From Shewanellaceae bacterium UBA2521 (GTDB taxonomy: Bacteria > Pseudomonadota > Gammaproteobacteria > Enterobacterales > Shewanellaceae): 24,246 bases of DNA. The stretch spans positions 1-24,246 of the forward strand of contig DDNL01000091.1 in assembly GCA_002341165.1 (NCBI GenBank). Reading direction: 5' to 3'. Of this stretch, positions 18,101-22,313 are shown one piece after another (within the stretch, counting starts at the first letter, position 1; every line of letters begins with the position of its first letter). A program made the position numbers and the translations under genes. Below the pieces are notes generated by a model. That model was not told where the DNA came from. It made no database searches and saw only the letters and a program-made list of their open reading frames with translations.

Positions 18101-19745
18101 TCAACCTTGTAACACGTTCACCTTTAAACCCAGTGACTTACCGCGCCAACTGAAAAATCAATTGATAGGTCGCTTAGCTCAAGTGCATGCAGAAATGACC
18201 CTCGCCGATGTGTTTCAGGTTGACTACCTTGCATCAGGACAGATCGTATCACGTACACAAACTGCCATCGATCCTATGATGATGATGCGCGATCTCTTAG
18301 CGATTTTTAAAGAGTTTGGTGCTGAAAAATTATTATCTCTCATCGATACACAAGCGCTCTTAGACGGCCTCAAAGCAGGCATAGATATGGGTGAAGATGG
18401 TGTTCGAAATTTTGCACAAACACATGGTTTGCAATCAGCGCCAGAGCAACCTGTGGCTTCGCAGGATACAACACAGCCGACAAAACATAGACCATTTGGC
18501 TTTGAGAGTTTAAATTTACCCAATATTTTTGCAATGCTTTTTCACTCTGAACAGCGTGAGGATATGGCTTCTAAAATCAAAAATTTAGAAGCTAATTTCA
18601 CGAAAGATTGTTTAAATATGACAGATGAAACCTTAAAATTTTTGCGAGAAAGTGGTCATCTACAAGGTGATGGTGACTTACATGTATCGTCAGGTAATTA
18701 CAATCACAATATGGGTGGCTACGGCAATGATGTGGGTATTTATCTTGGTGATAACAATAATTTTTGGGGCGGTCGTGGTGATGATGTGATGTATGCGATG
18801 GGCACATCTAATGTCTTTTCTGGTGGAGCAGGACAAGATCAAGCGGTCTTGATGGGCAGAGAAAATTGGCTATTTGCGGGTTCAGGTGATGACCAAGCGG
18901 TGCTTGCAGGGCGACATAATTATGCTTATATGGGTGCTGGTGCCGATCAAGTCTTTATTTTTGGTGAATACGGTGAAATCCACACAGAATCAGGTCGTGA
19001 TTATGCTGTCATTACGGGAAGAGCGAACCGAGTTTTTACTGAGGATGATGCCGATTATTTAGTGGTTATCGGTCATGAGAATCAAGTTGATACTGGCGAG
19101 GGTGCAGATTATATTCGTATTTTTGGTGAAAGCAATACAGTACAGGCGGGTTTAGGTGCAGATCATTTAAAAGTATCTGGTTTTCACTCCATGATTGAGG
19201 CAGGTGTTGGCGATGATATGCTGATTGTAGATTCAATGTCCAAGTATAATAAGATTTTTGGTGGTGACGGCCAAGATACATGTATGCTTGGGGGCTACGA
19301 AAATATATTTTATGGCGGTGTGGGCTCTGATTCTTTTGTTGTGAATGATGCGGTGATTCAAGTAGAAGTTGCTGATATACAAAAAGATGACTTGATTTTA
19401 TTTGATGGGATAAATTGGCAAGACTTATGGTTTATTCGAGAAGATAATGACTTAAAAATAATACTACAACGCTCTAAAAACCCAAAAAGTGATCAAGCAC
19501 AATTTGAATCTCGCGGTGAAGTGCTATACAGAGATTACTTTGACGATCACCGAGCTCACATTGTCTTACACCAAGATTCAGATCAAGATAAACATCGCAT
19601 GTTAACGGAGCACGCTGTAGATCAGCTCGTTCAAGCTATGAGTGCTGTGAATTTAGAAAATTGTAACCATCTTTCATTACAAAACTTAGATATCGCTCAG
19701 CAACAAAACGTGGTTGCTGCGTGGAATGACACACGACTGGTTTGA
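6114..19745 (+). CDS. rtxA: MARTX toxin (multifunctional-autoprocessing RTX toxin)
   Basis: A giant secreted toxin of 4543 residues. Order, in residues: conserved N-terminus and A repeats (1-385), B repeats of about 19 residues (388-1043), helical charged region (1163-1380), effector cargo (about 1400-3470), inositol-phosphate-type cysteine protease domain (3478-3685), post-CPD region (3726-4000), Gly/Asp RTX repeats (4180-4423) and a conserved tail with AVDQLVQAM. Known MARTX biology: the toxin leaves by a type I system, the repeat ends form a path through the host membrane, and the CPD cuts the effectors free in the cytosol. I chose the ATG at 6114 (AAGGA, 7-base spacing) over the in-frame TTG at 6078, because FWSKSLGYLLTGEYTGG then aligns from the first residues with Vibrio RtxA as I remember it. 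No frameshift is visible. No rtxC, rtxB, rtxD or rtxE gene lies in the window. The gene symbol follows the Vibrio family name. Confidence 0.95.
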   Translation: MDYFWSKSLGYLLTGEYTGGNSDELVLAAGFGGTIKTYDGDDHIILSSLDTKIETGSGDDSIYGGNVLLDVLDTSGNLEVYGASGSISVDKVQNGNLKLMSGAGSLSVLHYGDKGNVSTKSVSGSCTIDRFGMKGHIFVDTASVYTKIHRSYRNEDITHYSQTQGDIVLKGASCAVDICSNVSQGHILFEGVSSYNHIIREGYHNSKGDIHFIGAGGYNTIKHLGIGGNIFFQGAGIGNDIESKAHYGSIYFSGGGLKNKVNYAGQYGDIHFMGSGAENEVTHSGYRGDLLFEGMGAFNHVTSRAKYGDLTFIGNGAANWITRTGQQGDLKFIGAGFANVIEHDVSRGNMYVEALGAYNLIMHSGKGSYTAQLLSYGNISIHEGTGDSQVSMIGGLNTHTHIGHGDGMWRALGGANVMVQQGRGHLTSILAGGLNVLQKSGDGNLSVMALGLGNVITHLGSTEKKSSTNLLSFGGATVLTKSGKGDVKASLFGGLNVLTHVGDGNTTGMMIGGANIFTKIGRGNTIGLMFGAGNVMHHVGDGKTLGVMLGAGNIFTKLGDQSTTGILLGAGNFFTHVGHGKNFVVMAGLANVLTHVGDGELYALMLAQANIMTQVGDGETILVMAAQGNIATKVGDGDITAVMFGQMNILTHVGRGHDVSLMLGQSNVLTSVFVDESVALMLGQQQVFTHISDGKTIGLMGAQHQLMTKVGDGLTVGALLGQHNIMTHVGGGITGACIFGETNLITKVGDGLMAVVAAAQFNVITHVGDGMTVAALGGYYNALTKIGNGPTLGILASKVGNALTHIGHDTTLGITLGKFNIVTKVGDGDLIGLGWGDSNTFTQVGHGNHYQFAKGKLNIMTHVGDGRAVLAARGHTNVHTHIGDGDEYIGFSGDYNVATQVGNGEQTILTQGRLNAITHVGQGAQYAGIWGEASAVTQIGDGRQVVIAKGKAHSTTLVGDGLHVMLGYGDALVSTHIGHGTSVHVGCGKLNVHTKIGDGGMISVMKGKLNATVQIGHGTTVHINEGRQNVLLKVGHGDVYSLGVATSKGRARAQMISFLDDLKQTGLSILGGQAIHYLIQGQHPLDKPVQIDMDKQTQLNGFDVHKINTLNTNLTEVALPETHALDAPQQQSFNQDTEQNAAMLQDATQHQGSEAVLEHVAQNKEYAQDYRKILKNEKKEQLKKATQLSDSIEHTDQQKLTLDMQSVREKLEHEAQSIKQKIKEWTQELEQFGQWKPSLSQTTAVQSNILDDFSASLARDRQQAVITQVEHSTQKLEHVKQSMHKAQKTFHANLMTSITERDAATERKHTAIQNKDAALEKAHQEKRAGLERAQDARMEEQRAVGAVEVATSAQDQSINQAISEHSKEEHDVYNFVNQQKALRQRPLATHEAQDEIPLTSDDPESVGFNLEVSELDKKTSPQASHPDEHALDDVEEQLSNAVMMMQIRMNRLRHVTTLPDPQQKSALLPELTVDLPEPLAESADSSNTKSASISASSSVTVTGLNFEGLDDVISSNPLISKTSLIESMRAQGHIETPDITQVSHALHLYHLALNETDVLNEKTVKAWIELREAIQKCILIYPDIASSSTWIQLSEHMYKQQHIYLNQLDDLALKEMILQPFKYESLIEAMIQSSNSEASLIINPFNQLVFDTESYRATELIEDVRAARAKAVQYIQGVVAYAHDASALDIISQKAEIYPFLDDQIGMDAKQILEVHHQIIISQQSEQIHFILDALSLNASITTLEQLKQGLSQVYHPLAVCYLQDHISFLREHQDRSLTRQDMEGLQHFLYQNQPKIKRCIELSDSIYFTDGTTNYSEAQYKVIKELLKVPDALVDKLFNTQIKLSLYKRILGISPQLKIELQRNQGQGYRLPLDKNETQSMGCYDPEKNKIIIAMNLDASGNWNLPSEEQAATINPVLHELGHAADFILGEHLSTRCLSHQRDFLQAWQRQKSQSHLDDNYIHGFYGVSEMFAESFASLYARPTYIGSHDQQLHEAERVVDHHINLSFDALCLNPSKEVQLNETPKKNALTQVDKEGSFELIQDVYRHLDQDHPKQSSHNLKGYMATPGIQPISNMRLLHQDKDELMDIIISAIYVAERRHLFLENEAIEIKIKDQDLVKIATLYYQSTLEHQWKKRRELIQSIHDIGYSMTPNETETKPLAFWSGSMFFKAKRAELEETAGQSFTFDIDLPGISILHEINKAFATEAAHFYKESDQALKVEKYEMITNATLHNITYWSSFFATMARSDVHVIAPHLSVGNFFWNAELPILRSLQKSGQVKELRLIDRKSSLTLTQEDQALGVPLLEGPAQVRFEFYEGPRKKAILSKHPFLGERSTITVKNFKPNFLETALIKHKLFYTHRKERNVYALVKENQVILEPWPLQTDGAKKHIYFDHMLDVNQPEDIRLLRSIERFLLGSYQDYAAIPTALKVTSDQILDTSSTDAASKVLATKTKGIWSLASHISPLKVQHTMQQLEIMPEYQLMDHQALQSALHDFYAYFTQDTLNLEQAEAIILNLQNKINEQIRLQDYLGISDQAPYSQKLQDLSHQVKRYAHAYKAEIPNVRSKTLHSITEADQQALVLQPTYDLNKLLDELDRVILPAKSLAEQVELAQVQDLYRIEHPEHTQTYYALLTSEDQIKDYQDSGYLVQQENHLFRLHLTDETLAEPDKYIHFDASISSEQQTTWKQNVLEYFTSYQDIPQKIWMSPDRIWVIYPEQLQRKLAAVQDHGFWKLCREFELMAPETLPKPGTWSNKYAIEAYSTLKSLLTKQHQLMMQDEVPDVLITKHLKKLQDTLTLYMARFMPPPKELNLLKEQVHAYQKFYDHVTHDFQALGRDSPHIDFNIDELLDNAGLTAEDLNQNVAEPDIEFLDDTRPQESLHRPEPEHADLPTLEGSDVASFFEQQNQNATQQPAVLPEPQPGSSHQGQRPSGALTGLAPTPVQPRYSIPQSGSLHQGQRPSGVLTGLAPTLVQPQYSIPQSGSLHQGQRPSGVLTGVAPTLVQPQYSIPQSGSLHQGQRPSGALTGLAPTLVQPQYSIPQSGSLHQGQRPSGTSVEVVPDPVQPQHFEPNWYQDQSLTGREKIRINPYTQNIDLETNFQPEHPTLTQEENNQVLNNIRDMIKHQYKEYAVKIFGKILNQLNYADLSHDGYGLDLNGYRKIRRIISREEEALIRKIIGEIGFNTRASTLSGALKRLKVKRPMAYYYLYDHNLELFRNWNTNENLRFKHVYQLKKFFDQHKQGLLNYESIAQKIKFSINVTEDNALRHKVIHALRNVPKPLIRDLFRDTSLSIKIVKDSIYYEFSEPNQANIDLSQVSSMYSILKNEIVLAANYAYRPQQGLVTWDLIESHAQRNDVVYQLGHAIDILVGRTRQQNGLSTYALLSQDPDFIRAYEQDFHRLILNRYTEGDIVRARQITFAEVWSKVYGLNQERRFEVEKWPALEQYLRRVYPENYNPLGATSTHDHTKPVSTWKQVEVVASSLKHNSRFDSQIIIQTEDDPIAVKSAASLVGKHPQTSVLVQLDKKGQYRILHGDPKSISGRVRWQVVGHGQQDVAGSDTKMSSHTPEELATLLKRFSDDFNETHQVHSQAEYVSLVGCSLMNRDKKEGFAKQFMQALKAQGIRTQVAARVTAVGVNDQGRKGTKITENQWGVKQHQNKVVLKWNEQDAITVSQERIHNGVAVSDIDLSRVGKSASHKTLKGHISTIHPTHTIPKPKQHKTAPRKSKTSFRFDWSGNVDVVVGLGEYIGVKYGSSNVVLKCGAGGFKTLLAGDQNFAGHIGDGTSKYSVDLNGYQAFEGIQILVGHRNLVFNQGKSNDTILMLDGSIMPPVIVFPFDAAHLMTKSLNELANYDGESDSVITQDEQWNVAGAKKFAASFSSFDQTSSVAYNQLTHLGAKHSRSARGINYDLEATLNKQWNQVISGAAGSSEPMTRHQKLNELNQTLEANIAVGGQGADIIVTHGKFNFVFGDHVQSILDINLGSLFALTTQAYSASGQPCNTFTFKPSDLPRQLKNQLIGRLAQVHAEMTLADVFQVDYLASGQIVSRTQTAIDPMMMMRDLLAIFKEFGAEKLLSLIDTQALLDGLKAGIDMGEDGVRNFAQTHGLQSAPEQPVASQDTTQPTKHRPFGFESLNLPNIFAMLFHSEQREDMASKIKNLEANFTKDCLNMTDETLKFLRESGHLQGDGDLHVSSGNYNHNMGGYGNDVGIYLGDNNNFWGGRGDDVMYAMGTSNVFSGGAGQDQAVLMGRENWLFAGSGDDQAVLAGRHNYAYMGAGADQVFIFGEYGEIHTESGRDYAVITGRANRVFTEDDADYLVVIGHENQVDTGEGADYIRIFGESNTVQAGLGADHLKVSGFHSMIEAGVGDDMLIVDSMSKYNKIFGGDGQDTCMLGGYENIFYGGVGSDSFVVNDAVIQVEVADIQKDDLILFDGINWQDLWFIREDNDLKIILQRSKNPKSDQAQFESRGEVLYRDYFDDHRAHIVLHQDSDQDKHRMLTEHAVDQLVQAMSAVNLENCNHLSLQNLDIAQQQNVVAAWNDTRLV
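6340..7270 (+). repeat. MARTX A-type repeats
   Basis: About 15 repeats of roughly 20 residues with the pattern G-D-I-x-F-x-G-x-G-x-x-N-x-I, for example GDIHFIGAGGYNTIKHLG and GDLTFIGNGAANWITRTG. This is the N-terminal Gly-rich array of MARTX toxins, thought to work with the other repeats in moving the effectors across the host membrane. The coding strand is intact throughout. Confidence 0.85.
7275..9240 (+). repeat. MARTX B-type repeats (T-H/K-V-G-D-G)
   Basis: Roughly 34 units of about 19 residues with the pattern N-x-x-T-H/K-V-G-D-G-x-T-x-x-x-M-x-G-x, for example NILTHVGRGHDVSLMLGQS. Alternation of THVGDG and TKVGDG is marked. DNA copies are diverged from one another, so the array is old rather than recently amplified. 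It is the clearest family signature of a MARTX toxin. Confidence 0.9.
11590..12150 (+). other. Effector domain 1: lethal-factor-like zinc metallopeptidase
   Basis: Residues about 1826-2013 of the toxin. The zinc motif HELGH is at 1920-1924 (His1920, Glu1921, His1924), with the third ligand candidate Glu1971 in SEMFAESF. Upstream, SMGCYDPEKNKIII matches the SKGLYVPESRSILL segment before the HEFGH motif of anthrax lethal factor, and the spacing of Glu to Glu is 50 against 48 there. This places it in the anthrax-toxin LF-like (ATLF, M34-type) peptidases. The catalytic residues appear complete, so a proteolytic effector is likely; its target cannot be read from sequence. Confidence 0.82.
12570..13000 (+). 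other. Effector domain 2: ADP-ribosyl cyclase/CD38-like segment
   Basis: Residues about 2153-2295. The order is FWSG (Trp2165), ELEET (Glu2179), ITYWSSFFATMAR (Trp2239) and FFWNAELPIL (Glu2268). CD38 and Aplysia ADP-ribosyl cyclase have Trp in FWS, Glu in TLEDT, Trp in FWKTVSRRFA and Glu in a FG-x-x-E segment, with W-x-x-x-S/F-A-x-x-A-x-x-V-x-V between the last two, as here (MARSDVHVIAP). The first Trp-Glu gap is 14 against 21, and the second pair is 29 apart against 37. If real, the domain would consume host NAD+ by cyclase or glycohydrolase chemistry. It rests on motif order recalled from the family, not on a search. Confidence 0.6.
14877..15326 (+). repeat. Five tandem 90-bp repeats encoding a proline-rich linker
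   Basis: Units start at 14877, 14967, 15057, 15147 and 15237; each encodes 30 residues beginning Q-S/P-G-S-L/S-H-Q-G-Q-R-P-S-G and ending V-Q-P-Q-Y-S-I-P (residues 2922-3071). The middle three copies are almost identical in DNA, while the first and last have drifted, which points to recent expansion by slippage or unequal exchange. It separates the first effector block from the second lethal-factor-like domain and probably acts as a flexible spacer. Confidence 0.9.
15950..16420 (+). other. Effector domain 3: degenerate lethal-factor-like domain
   Basis: Residues about 3280-3435. It parallels effector domain 1 segment by segment: VPKPLIRDLF against VPDALVDKLF, SSMYSILKNEIVLAANY against QSMGCYDPEKNKIIIAMNL, and YQLGHAIDILVG against HELGHAADFILG. 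The zinc motif has become YQLGH (Tyr3359, Gln3360, His3363), losing the first His ligand and the catalytic Glu; Glu3421 in TFAEVW persists. It should not be an active zinc peptidase. A binding or scaffolding role is plausible, because the N-terminal domain of anthrax lethal factor is itself an inactive relative of its catalytic domain. Confidence 0.75.
16545..17168 (+). other. MARTX cysteine protease domain (CPD, peptidase C80)
   Basis: Residues about 3478-3685. It starts SRFDSQIIIQTEDDPIAVK and contains RWQVVGHG with catalytic His3550 and SLVGCSL with catalytic Cys3599. The His-Cys spacing is 49, the same as the His3519-Cys3568 pair of Vibrio cholerae RtxA as I recall it. Further matching elements are GRKGTKI and NKVVLKWNEQ. 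In the family, host inositol hexakisphosphate switches this domain on and it cuts after Leu residues between effectors. All visible catalytic elements are present. Confidence 0.93.
18655..19385 (+). repeat. C-terminal Gly/Asp RTX (C-type) repeats
   Basis: About twelve units of roughly 18-20 residues such as GGRGDDVMYAMGTSNVFSGG and GSGDDQAVLAGRHNYAYMG. This G-G/A-x-G-x-D-x-x-x-x-x-G-x-x-N pattern is the calcium-binding array before the type I secretion signal in MARTX toxins. The tail after it (to 19742) is not truncated. Confidence 0.85.
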
Positions 19746-19751
19746 GATCAT

Positions 19752-20142
19752 GGTTCTGTCACAAAAATTTACTAAACCATAGCTGCATGGATTTCAGATA
19801 CAATTATTTTGCGAGACTGTAAAATGTAGTGAAAGCATTTTTGCTTTCGCTACGTATTTGTCCTCGTTTGATCATGATCCATATTTTTTCCTTGTAGGCT
19901 TGCTTCTAAAACAGTCGTGTATTTGATGGCCCAACGATTTATCGTAGCATGGTCTACCTGAATACCTCGCTCCAGCTGAATTTCCTCGATTTCACGGTAA
20001 TTTAATTTATAAGCATGATAATATCGAATTGTTTCAAGAATGATTTCTTGCGGAAAGTGAGAGCCTTTAAATATTATAAAAATCGCTAGAAAGTAAAATT
20101 GAACTTATGATACGGTAAGTAAGTAATATTTGCGACAGAATC
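19752..20142 (-). mobile_element. Internally deleted IS6-family element, right flank of toxin gene
   Basis: A 391-bp element in inverted orientation to the copy at 5187-5700, with both terminal repeats: GGTTCTGTCACAAAAATTTA at 19752-19771 and its counterpart ending TTGCGACAGAATC at 20142. A full-length IS6-family element is about 800 bp. On the minus strand a transposase remnant runs from FKGSHFPQEIILETIRYY through HAYKLNYREIEEIQLERGI and VDHATINRWAIKYTTVL, then joins directly to the C-terminal ASLQGKNMDHD segment; the DDE core is deleted and the start ATG has become ATA. It also holds about 30 extra bases near 19810-19840 that the left copy lacks. The inner end lies 6 bases after the toxin stop codon. 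Confidence 0.82.
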
Positions 20143-20314
20143 AAATACAGCAGATTTTATTCAAAAAGTTGTTGTTCCAGCAGAAACAAAAATCGCAAGG
20201 TCTCGAGCAAAAACTATGCCTCAATGGAGTGAAAATCGTTCTGGAGCAGAACAGTTTAGATTACTTAATTTAATTCCAAAAGAAAACTTTGGCCCAGGAG
20301 TTCCATTCAAATGA
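20143..20314 (+). pseudogene. C-terminal tail of a polymorphic toxin, cut by the IS end
   Basis: The open frame starts abruptly at the IS terminal repeat and reads NTADFIQKVVVPAETKIA, MPQWSENRSGAEQFRLLN and IPKENFGPGVPFK. It corresponds to the tail at 4585-4839 (NTATYIQKAVVPKGT, WNRTRGGAEQFEL, IPDKNFGDGVILH). The upstream toxin body is absent, so the insertion or a later deletion cut the gene in mid-domain. Its stop overlaps the ATG of the immunity gene that follows (ATGA, 20311-20314). Confidence 0.68.
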
Positions 20315-20667
20315 ATCCTATTTCTTTTTCAGAAAATAAATTTTATATAAACAATGAAGTGGTAACTTTAGACAATGAGATCATGGAGTTACACATGATT
20401 AAAGATAAGATTTTAGTATTACTTCAACCAGGGAAAGTAGCTATACACTACAAAAACATGAGAGCTTTTGATTTAAAAGGCAACTTATTATGGATAGCTG
20501 ACTTACCTTCTGTTCCTGATTATTTCCCAGGAGTTTGTCGATCTAAGCTGGATTTTTATTGGAATATTACGAATAAAGATCCTTTAGAGGTTAGTACTTT
20601 TTCTTGTTGGGCTTGCAAAATAGATCTCAATACAGGAAAAATTCTAAAGCAAGACTTTACAAAATAG
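20311..20667 (+). CDS. Immunity protein, paralogue D, coupled to toxin tail
   Basis: A 118-residue member of the beta-rich immunity-like family found three times on the far side of the toxin gene. Shared features are VTLDNEIMEL, GNLLWIADLP, SKLDFYWNIT and CKIDLNTGKILKQDFT; the 3066 copy is nearest. The start overlaps the toxin-tail stop, and AGGAG lies about 10 bases upstream inside the toxin frame, an arrangement repeated at 4836. This supports the start and the immunity role. With the toxin severed by the IS end, it is an orphan unless a matching toxin exists elsewhere or arrives from competitors. Confidence 0.75.
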   Translation: MNPISFSENKFYINNEVVTLDNEIMELHMIKDKILVLLQPGKVAIHYKNMRAFDLKGNLLWIADLPSVPDYFPGVCRSKLDFYWNITNKDPLEVSTFSCWACKIDLNTGKILKQDFTK

Positions 20668-20716
20668 AACATGAAAAAAAGCATTAGAAATAGATCTAAA
20701 ATTAAAACTGAACAGA

Positions 20717-20848
20717 TTATAGTACGAAGTAACTCATAGACACCCATGCAGGATCAAGATTTAAGGTTTCATCCATCCAATCTTTTCTACTGATCATAAG
20801 TTGGGTGTCTAGTTTCTCCATTTCAGTAGGTATCTCTGTATTAGACAT
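20717..20848 (-). CDS. Small hypothetical ORF, 43 residues
   Basis: Minus-strand ORF from the ATG at 20848 reading MSNTEIPTEMEKLDTQL, then RKDWMDETLNLDPAWVSM and a stop at 20717. AAGGAAA lies about 10 bases upstream. It may be a short regulatory or antitoxin-like protein, or the front part of a longer gene cut near its 3' end. I recognise no family, and the ORF is short enough to be fortuitous. Confidence 0.35.
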   Translation of the reverse strand: MSNTEIPTEMEKLDTQLMISRKDWMDETLNLDPAWVSMSYFVL

Positions 20849-20882
20849 AATACAACGTTTCCTTATGTATAAGTGAAAAGGA

Positions 20883-21240
20883 GGTGTCTAGTTTTTAACA
20901 ACTATTTTTTAAATACAGAAATAAACAGAGAAAAGCAACGTCTACACAGATTGTGAAATCTGTACAATGGTGCAATAAAAGAATGAAGTCGAGAACAAGC
21001 AAAAAAAGAAAACAGCGGTATGATGATCCTTTGTGTCGGTAGTGAAAAACCAACTTCAATCGCTAAACCTTCCCGCTTATAATCATCAATTACATTGAAA
21101 AGACGATAACTACGACCGTCTTCTAGCTGATCGCGCATAAATGGTTTGGCTTCATAGGCTCTTTCAGTGGCGCTGTTTTAGCTCGTTTTAAGCGACGCTT
21201 TGTATGACGAATTCGCTCAATTTCATCATTCAACTTGGTA
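20883..21240 (-). pseudogene. IS3-family transposase (OrfB) remnant
   Basis: The minus strand reads IRHTKRRLKRAKTAP, then MRDQLEDGRSYRLFNVIDDY and KREGLAIEVGFSLPTQRII, matching the start of the integrase (rve) core of IS3-family OrfB proteins (normally WSMDF before RDQL). The first catalytic Asp region is damaged by a small deletion, and after about 21030 the frame no longer resembles transposase. GGTGTCTAGTTT at 20883-20894 may be the element's end; the same 12 bases occur at 20804-20815. The element is inactive. Confidence 0.7.
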
Positions 21241-21540
21241 AACATAGTAATTTAAAACATAAAGACGATAATCATCGTCATACCAAACAGCGACATAAGG
21301 CGTATCTGGGTATAGCTCTCTACACTGAACAGCAATAAAATCTCGCATTTCTTGCTCTAACTCAAAAAATCCTGGTGCAAACTCTTTTAAAGGCGTTCCT
21401 TTTAACATCGGAATCAAGTTGTAATTTTCTGCTTGCTCTCCGATACACCGAATATCAACATATCTGTAACCTGGTTCATCGGTGTTACCGAGCGCATTTG
21501 CGCTCAACAATAGACCTAAAATCAAATACAATTTTTTCAC
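21226..21540 (-). CDS. Small exported protein of unknown function
   Basis: A 104-residue protein starting with GTG at 21540, preceded by GAGGAG at 7-base spacing, which settles the start. The first 18 residues (KKLYLILGLLLSANALG) are a typical signal peptide with cleavage likely after ALG or GN. The mature part is about 85 residues, rich in Tyr, Asp and Glu, with two Cys (in IRCIG and VQCREL) that could form a disulfide in the periplasm. Its 3' end runs into the IS3 remnant, so the natural C-terminus might have been replaced. I do not recognise the family. Confidence 0.6.
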   Translation of the reverse strand: MKKLYLILGLLLSANALGNTDEPGYRYVDIRCIGEQAENYNLIPMLKGTPLKEFAPGFFELEQEMRDFIAVQCRELYPDTPYVAVWYDDDYRLYVLNYYVYQVE

Positions 21541-21606
21541 TTAAACGCTCCTCATTGAACAAAAAAATCCTTTATACAAGCAGTAACCATGATCCACTGC
21601 GCATCA

Positions 21607-21738
21607 CTAGATGCTATAAATGTTAGTGACGTCTTTACTCGCAGCAATGGTCATACCGCTTACGTCGTCTTCATCTTTGAAGTTGTGGCCACCTGATTCA
21701 AATACAACACTAAAAAGTGTAATCTCATCATCCGTCGC
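21607..21738 (-). pseudogene. 3' fragment of an unknown gene
   Basis: A 43-codon minus-strand frame with no start, reading ATDDEITLFSVVFESGGHNF, then KDEDDVSGMTIAASKD and ending TNIYSI. Composition looks like real protein, but the upstream frame is closed by a stop at 21739-21741. It is probably the end of a gene whose body has been lost. The region 21541-21795 holds nothing else that I recognise. Confidence 0.35.
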
Positions 21739-21795
21739 TCAGGCCGAGTGACAGGCTCGCTCCAAATCCATATTATATATAAACTTTTTTCGTTA

Positions 21796-22215
21796 TTACA
21801 AATGATCGATGTATAAATAAACCAGTCGAATCAGCATGCTCCACAAGAGCAAGCTTGAAAAAACATAGCTATAAAATCGAGATAAAATGGAATACGTAAA
21901 ACAATGAAAAAAGCTATGTAAAAAACGTCCGATAACAAAACCCCAAGCTAAATACATTAAGCCTATATCCTGCAACTTGAGTACAAGCGTCATCATGCAG
22001 ATGGCATAAAATAAAACAGGCAACTCAAATAAGTTCTTCAAGTTGTTTGATGGCTTATTTGTCGCTATAGGTAGATGAGCAGAAGCCTGCTCAGGGGTTT
22101 CTAACTTATCGTAAGCAATACGATGCTCAAGGATATATTTTAAGCGTAAAAAATACATATAAAACCACACTAAACCAGTGAGAAGCATAAGAGTGATCAT
22201 AGGAAGTATTAACAT
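21796..22215 (-). CDS. MAPEG-family integral membrane protein
   Basis: A 139-residue protein with four hydrophobic segments (about residues 3-23, 63-83, 85-105 and 115-137). The segment NLKNLFELPVLFYAI followed by WGFVIGRFLHSFFH fits the MAPEG family (membrane-associated proteins in eicosanoid and glutathione metabolism; PF01124), whose bacterial members are small inner-membrane proteins of mostly unknown substrate. It lies 98 bp after azoR on the same strand, so the two may be cotranscribed. The ribosome binding site is weak. A link to handling of electrophiles or quinones with the azoreductase is inference. Confidence 0.8.
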   Translation of the reverse strand: MLILPMITLMLLTGLVWFYMYFLRLKYILEHRIAYDKLETPEQASAHLPIATNKPSNNLKNLFELPVLFYAICMMTLVLKLQDIGLMYLAWGFVIGRFLHSFFHCFTYSILSRFYSYVFSSLLLWSMLIRLVYLYIDHL

Positions 22216-22313
22216 TTTATTGCTTTTATTATGGTTATATTTATGTTGTGAAGCGTATCGTTTGACTTATTCTTGATATGCCAAATGAGTATATCTATTT
22301 AATTTAGCTAGGT

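Noticed and set aside
18224..18523. Minus-strand 99-codon ORF inside the toxin gene
   Set aside because: No start signal, odd Cys-rich composition and complete overlap with conserved MARTX C-terminal coding sequence.
21375..21626. Plus-strand 83-codon ORF opposite the small exported protein
   Set aside because: It lies antisense to a gene with a clear signal peptide and ribosome binding site, and has no recognisable features of its own.
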